Positions 15,101 through 22,927 of a stretch of DNA of 64,000 nt are shown in pieces. Within the stretch, counting starts at the first letter, position 1. Each line of letters opens with the position of its first letter. The notes under the pieces were generated by a model. That model was not told the DNA's origin, ran no database searches, and saw only the letters and a list, made by a program, of their open reading frames with translations. Position numbers and translations under genes: made by a program. Origin of the DNA: Clostridiales bacterium (lineage in GTDB: Bacteria; Bacillota; Clostridia; Lachnospirales; Lachnospiraceae); contig JAAYNW010000028.1 of assembly GCA_012520655.1 (NCBI GenBank), positions 1 to 64,000 on the forward strand, in the 5' to 3' direction.

Positions 15101-17740
15101 TTAAAATATTTGTGTTTCCAGCACTTTTACAGACTCTGCTATTGCCGCATCGATGCCGCCCGGATTCTTACCGCCTGCCTGCGCCATATTCGGGCGTCCG
15201 CCGCCGCCTCCTCCGACAAGAGCCGCAATCCCTTTTATGAGATTCCCTGCATGTGCCCCCTTTGCTACCGCGCCTTCCGTTGCCATAGCCACAAGGTTTA
15301 CCTTACCCGCTTCATCGGATAAGAGAATAACCACTCCTTCTCCAAGCTTCACCTTCAATTGATCGCCGAGATCTCTAAGTCCGTTCATATCTACGCCGGA
15401 TACTTTTGCCGCAAGCAGTTTCACGCCCTTTACTTCCCGCACTTGATCCATAACGTCTCCGAGCGCATCCTTGGCTGCTTTACTCTTTAAAGATTCGTTT
15501 TCACTTTGCAGCGCTTTCATCTCCGCCATCAAATGCTCCAATTTTTCCACAAGGGATGCAGGAGTCGTCTTCACTGTTTTCGAAGCTTCCTCCAGCGTCT
15601 TCTCCAATTCCGCATAATATTTTAATACGCCGGTACCTGTCAACGCTTCAATTCTTCTGACACCTGCCGCCACGCCGCTTTCGGATATAATCTTAAATAC
15701 GGATATCACTCCGGTATTGGTCACATGAGTACCGCCACACAATTCGGTAGAAAAGTCCCCCATTTGAACTACGCGCACAGTTTCACCGTACTTCTCTCCG
15801 AACAAAGCCATCGCGCCGCTTTTCTTCGCTTCCTCAATTGTCATGACGCTCGTCGTTACAGGCAGCGACTGCGCTATCTTTTCATTTACAGTCTGCTCTA
15901 CTTTCGCGATTTCTTCTTCTGTCATTGCCGAAAAATGGCTGAAGTCAAAACGAAGTCTGTCTCCATCCACGTAAGAACCTGCCTGCTCTACATGCGTACC
16001 CAGCACGATCCTTAAAGCCTTCTGCAATAAATGGGTGGCGCTATGATTCTTGCATGTGTCCGCACGTCTTTGCTCATTTACCTTCAGAGTAACCTTATCT
16101 CCTACTTTGAACATACCTTTTTTGACTTTGCCGATATGTCCGACCTTGCCGCCGAGCATCTTCACGGTGTCCATAACCTCGAACTGCGCATCCGCAGTCG
16201 AAATTATACCTATATCCGCACTCTGGCCTCCCATCGTTGCGTAAAAAGGTGTCTCTTCCACAAAAATAGTTCCCGTCTCCCCGTCCGTCAAAGCATCCAC
16301 AAGCTCCGTTTCCGTCGTCAGAACCGTAATCTTGGAATCGTGTACCAGATTGTCATAGCCTACAAACTGCGTCGTAATGCTTGGGTCGATGGACTCGTAT
16401 ACCGTAACATCAGCTCCCATATAATTCGTTACTTTACGTGCCGAACGCGCTTTTACCTTCTGTTCTTGCATCGCTTCTACGAAGCTCTTTTCGTCTACCG
16501 TAAAGCCTTTTTCTTCTAAAATCTCTTTCGTTAAATCAAGTGGGAATCCATAAGTATCATATAATTTAAATGCATCTTCTCCGGAAAGTTCTTTTACACC
16601 GTTCTTTTCCATAGAAGCTTCTATCTCACCGAGTATGCCGAGCCCCTGGTCGATAGTTTTATTAAATTTCGCTTCCTCTTGTGTAAGTACGTTAAAAATA
16701 AAATCTTTCTTTTCTTCCAGCTCCGGATATCCGTCCTTGCTGCCTTCGATAACGGTTTTGCTCAAATTCGCAAGGAACTGTCCTTCGATTCCGAGCAGTC
16801 TCGCATGTCTTGCCGCACGGCGGATAATACGTCGAAGAACATAGCCGCGGCCTTCATTCGTAGGCATGATGCCGTCCGAAATCATAAAAGTAGCGGAACG
16901 AATATGGTCCGTCACAATACGAATGGACACATCCCACTCATATTTCTTTTTATATTCTTTGCCCGCAATCTCGCATACTTTGCTTCGAAGTGCCTGAATA
17001 GTGTCCACATCGAAAATGGAATCCACATCCTGAACGACCGTCGCTAGCCTTTCTAATCCCATACCCGTATCGATGTTCTTCTGTTCCAGCTCCGTATAGT
17101 TTCCTTTGCCGTCGTTTTCAAACTGTGTAAACACGTTGTTCCACACCTCAATATAGCGGTCGCAATCACACCCCACCTTGCAATCGGGCTTTCCGCAGCC
17201 GTATTTCTCTCCCCGGTCATAATAAATCTCCGAACAAGGACCGCAGGGACCGGAACCGTGCTCCCAGAAGTTTTCTTCTTTGCCAAATCGGAAAATGCGC
17301 TCCGGCGCAATTCCTATCTCTTTATTCCATATGTCAAATGCTTCATCGTCATCTACGTATACGGACGGATACAACCTATCCGCTTCAATCCCCACTACTT
17401 CGGTCAAGAACTCCCAGCTCCATGCAATCGCTTCATGCTTAAAATAATCGCCGAAAGAGAAGTTGCCGAGCATCTCAAAGAATGTGCCGTGACGAGCTGT
17501 TTTTCCTATATTTTCGATATCACCCGTACGAATACATTTCTGACACGTGGTCACTCTTTTTCTGGGTGGTATTTCCTGTCCCGTAAAATACGGTTTTAAC
17601 GGCGCCATACCGGAATTAATCAACAACAAACTATTATCGTTATGAGGCACCAATGAAAAGCTTTTCATTGCCAGATGTCCCTTTCCTTCAAAAAATTCGA
17701 GAAACATCTTCCTAAGTTCATTTACTCCATACTGTTTCAT
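15101..17740 (-). CDS. alaS: Alanine--tRNA ligase
   Basis: AlaRS charges tRNA-Ala. The 879-residue length is normal. The class II catalytic core has LVPHNDNSLLLINSGMAPLKPYF, RHGTFFEMLGNFSFGDYFK and GRGYVLRRIIRRAARH. The editing domain carries CKNHSATHLLQKALR and, near the C-terminal part of the domain, FSTELCGGTHVTNTG, so both zinc-binding histidine sets are present. The C-Ala domain ends with a glycine-rich segment (LVGGGGGGRPNMAQAGG). AAAGGATTACGGAA precedes the start. The gene follows glyS by 23 bases and is probably cotranscribed with it. Confidence 0.98.
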   Translation of the reverse strand: MKQYGVNELRKMFLEFFEGKGHLAMKSFSLVPHNDNSLLLINSGMAPLKPYFTGQEIPPRKRVTTCQKCIRTGDIENIGKTARHGTFFEMLGNFSFGDYFKHEAIAWSWEFLTEVVGIEADRLYPSVYVDDDEAFDIWNKEIGIAPERIFRFGKEENFWEHGSGPCGPCSEIYYDRGEKYGCGKPDCKVGCDCDRYIEVWNNVFTQFENDGKGNYTELEQKNIDTGMGLERLATVVQDVDSIFDVDTIQALRSKVCEIAGKEYKKKYEWDVSIRIVTDHIRSATFMISDGIMPTNEGRGYVLRRIIRRAARHARLLGIEGQFLANLSKTVIEGSKDGYPELEEKKDFIFNVLTQEEAKFNKTIDQGLGILGEIEASMEKNGVKELSGEDAFKLYDTYGFPLDLTKEILEEKGFTVDEKSFVEAMQEQKVKARSARKVTNYMGADVTVYESIDPSITTQFVGYDNLVHDSKITVLTTETELVDALTDGETGTIFVEETPFYATMGGQSADIGIISTADAQFEVMDTVKMLGGKVGHIGKVKKGMFKVGDKVTLKVNEQRRADTCKNHSATHLLQKALRIVLGTHVEQAGSYVDGDRLRFDFSHFSAMTEEEIAKVEQTVNEKIAQSLPVTTSVMTIEEAKKSGAMALFGEKYGETVRVVQMGDFSTELCGGTHVTNTGVISVFKIISESGVAAGVRRIEALTGTGVLKYYAELEKTLEEASKTVKTTPASLVEKLEHLMAEMKALQSENESLKSKAAKDALGDVMDQVREVKGVKLLAAKVSGVDMNGLRDLGDQLKVKLGEGVVILLSDEAGKVNLVAMATEGAVAKGAHAGNLIKGIAALVGGGGGGRPNMAQAGGKNPGGIDAAIAESVKVLETQIF

Positions 17741-17763
17741 TTCCGTAATCCTTTCTTCTATCC

Positions 17764-19152
17764 TTAAAAGGTAAATTTATCGGCGAAATATTTGTCCAAA
17801 TCAGCGATTGCCACACGTTCCTGTTCCATGGAATCGCGGAAACGTACGGTTACACAATTATCCGTTTCGGACTCAAAATCATAAGTAATACAGAACGGAG
17901 TACCGATTTCATCCTGTCTACGGTATCTCTTGCCGATATTGCCTCTATCATCGAATTCGCAATTATATTTCTTTGACAATTCTAAGAAAATCTTTTCCGC
18001 ACCTTCATTCAACTTTTTAGACAGCGGAAGTACACCAATTTTTACCGGCGCAAGTACCGGATGGAAATGAAGCACGGTACGCACGTCTCCATCATCCAAT
18101 TCTTCCTCATCGTAAGCCGCGCAAAGGAATGCAAGAACTACGCGATCTGCGCCGAGCGAAGGTTCTATAACATAAGGCACATATCTCCAATTCTTCTGAT
18201 CATCAAAATATGTCATATCCTGACCTGATGTATTCTGATGTTGGGTAAGGTCATAATCGGTTCTGTCAGCGATTCCCCAAAGTTCGCCCCAGCCAAAAGG
18301 GAATAAGAATTCAATATCCGTGGTTGCCTTCGAATAGAAAGAAAGTTCTTCCTTATCATGATCTCTGACACGCATTTCTTCCTCTTTCATGCCGAGCGTT
18401 TTCAACCAATCGATACAGAACTGTTTCCAGTAAGCGAACCACTCCAGATCCGTGTCGGGTTCGCAGAAAAATTCAAGCTCCATCTGCTCGAATTCTCTCG
18501 TCCGGAATGTAAAATTGCCCGGAGTAATTTCATTACGGAAAGACTTTCCGATCTGTCCGATCCCAAAAGGGATTTTCCTTCTGGAGGTTCTCTGTACATT
18601 TTTAAAGTTTACAAATATCCCCTGGGCTGTTTCCGGTCTTAAGTACACTGTATTCTTTGCATCCTCCGTAACTCCCTGAAAGGTCTTGAACATCAGGTTG
18701 AACTGGCGGATATCCGTAAAATTATGTTTGCCGCACGTAGGGCAGGGAACGTTATTGTCATCGATAAACTGCTTCATTTTTTCCTGTGACCAACCGTCTA
18801 CGGAACCATCCAAATCCACATTATGTTCCGCCGCATAGTCTTCAATAATCTTATCCGCACGGAAACGCTCATGACATTCCCTGCAGTCCATCAAAGGATC
18901 CGAGAAGCCGCCCAAATGGCCCGAAGCAACCCAAGTCTGCGGATTCATCAATATGGCGCAGTCCACACCTACATTATACTGGTTTTCCATAATGAACTTC
19001 TGCCACCACGCTCGTTTTACGTTGTTCTTAAGTTCCACACCAAGATTACCATAGTCCCATGTATTGGCAAGCCCGCCGTAAATCTCGGAGCCCGGATATA
19101 CAAATCCTCTCGCTTTAGCCAGTGCTACAATTTTCTCCATCGTTTTTTCCAT
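17764..19152 (-). CDS. glyS: Glycine--tRNA ligase, dimeric alpha2 type
   Basis: This is the single-chain eukaryote-like GlyRS rather than the two-subunit bacterial form. The 462-residue protein has class II motifs: [21 protein letters not shown] at the N-terminus (motif 1 region), [35 protein letters not shown] (motif 2) and [14 protein letters not shown] (motif 3). The short zinc-like CPTCGKHNF segment is near residue 136. The C-terminal anticodon-binding domain follows ([13 protein letters not shown]). AGGAGGGTG precedes the ATG. It lies between a lipoprotein gene and alaS, with no T-box leader in the short upstream gap. Confidence 0.97.
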   Translation of the reverse strand: MEKTMEKIVALAKARGFVYPGSEIYGGLANTWDYGNLGVELKNNVKRAWWQKFIMENQYNVGVDCAILMNPQTWVASGHLGGFSDPLMDCRECHERFRADKIIEDYAAEHNVDLDGSVDGWSQEKMKQFIDDNNVPCPTCGKHNFTDIRQFNLMFKTFQGVTEDAKNTVYLRPETAQGIFVNFKNVQRTSRRKIPFGIGQIGKSFRNEITPGNFTFRTREFEQMELEFFCEPDTDLEWFAYWKQFCIDWLKTLGMKEEEMRVRDHDKEELSFYSKATTDIEFLFPFGWGELWGIADRTDYDLTQHQNTSGQDMTYFDDQKNWRYVPYVIEPSLGADRVVLAFLCAAYDEEELDDGDVRTVLHFHPVLAPVKIGVLPLSKKLNEGAEKIFLELSKKYNCEFDDRGNIGKRYRRQDEIGTPFCITYDFESETDNCVTVRFRDSMEQERVAIADLDKYFADKFTF

Positions 19153-19189
19153 GATTACACCCTCCTGCCCGTTCTTACGGACTAATATT

Positions 19190-19828
19190 TTATTTAAAAA
19201 CTATATAATACTTTCCAAGACTGTCACCATTTTCATCCGTTTCCATATCCGCCTTGTTCTTCTCCAAGGATATCACATTATCCCCCAAATACAGGATTTT
19301 CCCGAATGTCTGTACGCGAAAAGGAACGTTGGAAATCAATATGTGTTTTTCTCCCATACCGAGAAGTTCGTCCTTTCCGATGCTCTCCTCTTCATTTCCC
19401 GCGCTTTGTAAAGTCACATCCAACGAATACCCTTCATCGTAGGCTTCTTTAACCGTTCCGCAAAATAACTGTTTATTATCAAACTCACTGGAATTATAAT
19501 CCGTATATGCCTCTGCCGAAGGGTATTTCATCACTATCTTGATAATCCCGTCCTTATTCTCAAATTTATCCACCGATATGTCCTGTTCCGAGTTCTTATT
19601 GAATTCGGCCACCTCAGAAAGAACCATATTGCGCAACTCATCCTCATTATAATAATCGGCGGTAAAATCTTCCGCTATCGTCTCTACTATAACTCCATCT
19701 TTCTGGACTTCAATTATCGTATTCGATGCCGCTGCTGCTTCCGCTTTACTGTCAATATCACCTTCTCCGCATCCCCATAAAGCGAGCCCAGCAAAAACCA
19801 CTCCCGCTACTGTTCCTAATTTACGCAT
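19190..19828 (-). CDS. Putative lipoprotein of unknown function
   Basis: A 212-residue protein with a lipoprotein signal ([14 protein letters not shown], lipid-modified Cys near residue 20). It has an acidic Asp/Glu/Asn-rich exported region without a motif I can name. The start at 19828 follows GGAGGACGGAAAG and gives a normal signal sequence, whereas the longer frame adds a charged extension. A consensus promoter lies upstream, and the gene runs into glyS after 37 bases. It is therefore the first gene of a lipoprotein-glyS-alaS transcript. I do not recognise the family. Confidence 0.75.
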   Translation of the reverse strand: MRKLGTVAGVVFAGLALWGCGEGDIDSKAEAAAASNTIIEVQKDGVIVETIAEDFTADYYNEDELRNMVLSEVAEFNKNSEQDISVDKFENKDGIIKIVMKYPSAEAYTDYNSSEFDNKQLFCGTVKEAYDEGYSLDVTLQSAGNEEESIGKDELLGMGEKHILISNVPFRVQTFGKILYLGDNVISLEKNKADMETDENGDSLGKYYIVFK

Positions 19829-19892
19829 CTTTCCGTCCTCCGACACCGGACATTTTCTCATGTCCGTTTATTCCAATTATCACATTCACAAT

Positions 19893-19921
19893 ATTATATC
19901 TGACTTAAGTTCGTTTTTCAA
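19893..19921 (-). promoter_or_regulatory. Sigma-A promoter of the lipoprotein-glyS-alaS operon
   Basis: On the minus strand TTGAAA and TATAAT are exactly 17 bases apart, 65 bases upstream of the lipoprotein start. No T-box-like specifier hairpin fits in the remaining leader. Confidence 0.75.
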
Positions 19922-19964
19922 TATATAAATTCCATCGGCTTGTGTCCGGATTAAATGAAAAATT

Positions 19965-20618
19965 TCATATCATTAAGTCATCTAGTATTGCCAAGCTTTT
20001 AAATTCTCTGTCTATATATTCCTTCCTATAAGCATCCGCTATGTTTTTCAGCTCCCTAAGGACCTCAGCAGTTACCGTAAATGTGTACAGCTTCTCTACC
20101 GAGCTGCGTTCTATGTAACTCAATGCATAAACGGTAGATTCCTTAAAGTCTGATGTTTCCGGTATACCCGGATATTCTCCGTTTAAAACAAGAGCCTTTA
20201 TTTCAAATATATACCGCACCAGATTCCGATTCAGGACCGGAAGCTGTAACGCCCGAAGCGACTGATACAACAATTTCAGCATATCTTTTTCATCATTGTT
20301 TTCCCGCGTATAATAATCCATAACTTCCAGAAAATACATTCCATAGCATGCCGCCTCAAAATCTTCCCTAAGCCTTTCAAAATAATTGGATATATCCGCT
20401 TCCATAATGTTATAGGAAGAACGTCCTTCATACATCTTAAATTCTCCGAAAGCAAAGGGAGCGGCGGCCGCCACAAGTCTGCTGTTCGGTTTTCTGGCAC
20501 CCTTGGCAAATGCCGACACTTTGCCTCGCTCTTTCGTCAAAATAACGACGCGCCTATCGTATTCCCCGATAGGCACTGTCTTCAAAACCATTCCTGTTAG
20601 TTTTACAAATTCCTGCAT
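19965..20618 (-). CDS. recO: DNA repair protein RecO
   Basis: RecO helps load RecA at gapped DNA. The 217-residue protein has the N-terminal OB fold (GMVLKTVPIGEYDRRVVILTKERGKVSAFAKGARK). It also has the family AAAAPFAFGEFKMYEGRSSYNI and the helical ERLREDFEAACYGMYFLEVMDYYTRE. The start at 20618 follows GGGAGATAATCC. The longer frame to 20699 lies inside the upstream small gene. The C-terminal zinc-finger cysteines of many RecO proteins (after LVLNGEYPG) are absent here, as in some clostridial members. It follows era and the YqzL-like gene, the classic Firmicutes order. Confidence 0.92.
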   Translation of the reverse strand: MQEFVKLTGMVLKTVPIGEYDRRVVILTKERGKVSAFAKGARKPNSRLVAAAAPFAFGEFKMYEGRSSYNIMEADISNYFERLREDFEAACYGMYFLEVMDYYTRENNDEKDMLKLLYQSLRALQLPVLNRNLVRYIFEIKALVLNGEYPGIPETSDFKESTVYALSYIERSSVEKLYTFTVTAEVLRELKNIADAYRKEYIDREFKSLAILDDLMI

Positions 20619-20769
20619 ATGGATTATCTCCCATGGCTGTACTGTCATCCGGTACATTACATGTGGCCGTGCCGGAGACTGCCGTTTTCTCCTGTGCATC
20701 CTTAAAACTTAAATAATCTGCAATTTTTCCGCTGCTTAAAAATTGTTGCCAGTAATTTCGTTCTTTCAT
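20554..20769 (-). CDS. Small YqzL-like protein between era and recO
   Basis: A 71-residue frame starting MKERNYWQQFLSSGKIADYL, with AGGGGG seven bases before the ATG. Bacillus YqzL, a very small protein of unknown function encoded between era and recO, has the same pattern near its N-terminus: an aromatic residue, a Phe, Ser/Thr-Gly, an aliphatic residue, then Tyr-Leu and a Lys. Here the C-terminal 20 or so residues overlap the recO start in another frame, so the conserved part is only the first 25-30 residues. The position and the pattern both support a real gene. The YqzL relationship is inference. Confidence 0.65.
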   Translation of the reverse strand: MKERNYWQQFLSSGKIADYLSFKDAQEKTAVSGTATCNVPDDSTAMGDNPYAGICKTNRNGFEDSAYRGIR

Positions 20770-20858
20770 CTTGTGCCCCCTAACGTAATGATACTTAAAA
20801 ATAATACTTCCAGTAACACTTCCCGTATCAATATTAGGGTTCGCTTTTTTTGGATTTC

Positions 20859-21773
20859 CTATTCGGATTCTTTCGGATTGTAACCGAAATTTTTTATGAG
20901 AAAATCACTGTCACGCCAATCCTTTTTTACTTTTACCCAAAGCTGCAGATTCACGCGGCATTCCAGCATATCTTCAATTTCAGGTCTCGCCTGACTGCCT
21001 ATTTTTTTTAGCATTGCGCCTTGTTTGCCTATCACAATTCCTTTATGGGATTCTCTTTCGCATATGATGGTCGCTTCGATGTCGGCAACTGATTCTTTCT
21101 TGTTTTTTCGGTATTTAAGGCTCTCTATAGATACCGCTATTCCGTGGGGTATCTCATCTTCCAGGCACCGAAGCGCCTTTTCCCTTATAAGCTCTGCCAC
21201 AATCTGCCTCTCCGGCTGGTCGGTTACGGTATCCTCATCATAATATGCCGGTCCATAGGGAAGATATTTCATAATACAGGTTATAAGAGTCTGCGTATTG
21301 TCGCCCTTCAACGCCGATACGGGAACGATTTCCGCAAAATCCATTTCCTTTCTGTAAACATCTATAAAGCTCAGTATTTCCGGTTTTTTTACTGTATCCG
21401 TCTTGTTAATGACAAGAATAACCGGAGTACGGACTTTTTTGAGCTGTTCAATGATATGCCGTTCGCCTGCGCCTATATAAGTGGTAGGCTCTACCAGCCA
21501 AAGAATGACATCTACCTCGGACATTGTACGCTCCGCCGTCTTTACCATATAATTGCCCAGTTTATTCTTCGCTTTATGAATTCCCGGCGTATCCACGAAG
21601 ATAATCTGACCTTCTTCGGATGTATACACCGTCTGTATCCTGTTTCTTGTAGTCTGCGGCTTATTGCTGGTAATCGCTATTTTCTGACCGATCAAGTGAT
21701 TCATCAGCGTCGATTTACCTACATTGGGCCTGCCTATCAAAGTAACAAATCCTGATTTAAAATTATTATTCAA
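20859..21773 (-). CDS. era: GTPase Era
   Basis: Era binds 16S rRNA and is needed for small-subunit maturation. The 304-residue protein has the G1 motif GRPNVGKST (residues 14-22), the G3 motif DTPGIH, the G4 motif NKTD and the G5 motif VSALKGDN. A C-terminal KH domain with ERESHKGIVIGKQGAMLKKIG follows. It begins at TTG after GAGGAATAAAA. It is followed by the YqzL-like gene and recO, and preceded by a DUF4349 lipoprotein gene. Confidence 0.97.
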   Translation of the reverse strand: MNNNFKSGFVTLIGRPNVGKSTLMNHLIGQKIAITSNKPQTTRNRIQTVYTSEEGQIIFVDTPGIHKAKNKLGNYMVKTAERTMSEVDVILWLVEPTTYIGAGERHIIEQLKKVRTPVILVINKTDTVKKPEILSFIDVYRKEMDFAEIVPVSALKGDNTQTLITCIMKYLPYGPAYYDEDTVTDQPERQIVAELIREKALRCLEDEIPHGIAVSIESLKYRKNKKESVADIEATIICERESHKGIVIGKQGAMLKKIGSQARPEIEDMLECRVNLQLWVKVKKDWRDSDFLIKNFGYNPKESE

Positions 21774-21809
21774 ATTTTATTCCTCTTTTAATTGTATTTA
21801 TTCTTATAA

Positions 21810-22868
21810 TTATTTTTCTTTTTCGTTGCCCGTTTCGGTTCCTTGCGCGTCTTTTACCTCCCCCGAGTTGCCGTATCTGTCCTTACCACCTTGGCCGGAA
21901 GACTTTCCTGTCTTTTTCAGCCTCTTCTTTACGAGGAATTTAACAAATACTACAATAAATAAGATAATTGCCGACCACACTACAATATACGGCAGCCAGA
22001 TAATCAAATATATAAAGAAGTTCTTGATACCCTTTCCTACATTGTTGATGGAATTTAAGAATCCCACAGATATCTTTTCCCATGCGGATAATTCCAAAGT
22101 CGGCGTCAACACTTCCACTTCACTAATATTTAAATATACGGTAGAATAATCCACCAAATTATCGTAGGTACGAAGCTGAGATTCCATATTCTGAAGCTGA
22201 TATCTCACTTCCGAAAGGCGCTGCTCTATTGCTACGATATCCTCCATGTTTTCTGCTGCTTCCAACAAATCAAGCAGACGTTCCTGCTCCACCTCCAAAG
22301 CTTTTTTATGGCTCTCCACATCCACATACTGCAATGTGATGTCCTGTGTGTTTTCCGAACGGCTCGTCACATTGGATATATCCGAAACGGCCGTCACAAA
22401 ATTGTCCATCTTATCCTTGGGAATACGAATGGTCAGATTGGCATATCTGCTACTGTGTCCGTATATGCTGCTTCCGTTATAAACATTCAGACTCTCAATA
22501 TAGCCGCCCAACTCCGATACTTTATTTTCTACCTTGGGAACTAGTTCGTCAAATGCTTCCGTCTCCACATCCAAGTTCACGGTTTTTATCAGTTTACGAT
22601 TGGACGCTACGGAAGCCTCAGCTCCCGCATCCGGCTCTCCCTCCACTTCTGCTGCAGCCGCATCCTTGGGCTCTTCCGTGGCATAATCCCGCTCATAAAT
22701 ATCATTAGAAACATAGCCTTCCGAAGAGTACGCGCCGCTTCCCTCCTCTGGCATTACTGCGGCAGTATCGGAACTGCCGCTTCCGCATCCTGCGAAGCAA
22801 ATCACCATCAGACCAATCAGACCTAATTTCCATTTAGATATTAAATCCCTATTATATTTTTTTCTCAT
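21810..22868 (-). CDS. DUF4349 domain-containing lipoprotein
   Basis: A 352-residue protein with a lipobox (LIGLMVICFAGCGSG, Cys near residue 27) and an acidic spacer. A DUF4349 domain covers residues ~90-290 (KLIKTVNLDVETEAFDEL, GGYIESLNVYNGSS, RYANLTIRIPKDKMDNFV). A coiled coil (EVEQERLLDLLEAAENMEDIVAIEQ) lies within it. One transmembrane helix near residue 300 (IIWLPYIVVWSAIILFIVVF) is followed by a basic cytoplasmic tail. Both a lipid anchor and a C-terminal helix are unusual but common in this family. The function is unknown; the family is thought to act at the cell envelope. Confidence 0.85.
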   Translation of the reverse strand: MRKKYNRDLISKWKLGLIGLMVICFAGCGSGSSDTAAVMPEEGSGAYSSEGYVSNDIYERDYATEEPKDAAAAEVEGEPDAGAEASVASNRKLIKTVNLDVETEAFDELVPKVENKVSELGGYIESLNVYNGSSIYGHSSRYANLTIRIPKDKMDNFVTAVSDISNVTSRSENTQDITLQYVDVESHKKALEVEQERLLDLLEAAENMEDIVAIEQRLSEVRYQLQNMESQLRTYDNLVDYSTVYLNISEVEVLTPTLELSAWEKISVGFLNSINNVGKGIKNFFIYLIIWLPYIVVWSAIILFIVVFVKFLVKKRLKKTGKSSGQGGKDRYGNSGEVKDAQGTETGNEKEK

Positions 22869-22927
22869 ACTTATCCCCTCTTTGCCTTTCCTGCAGTTTT
22901 ATTTATCTGTTATCTGCAAAACTTTGT

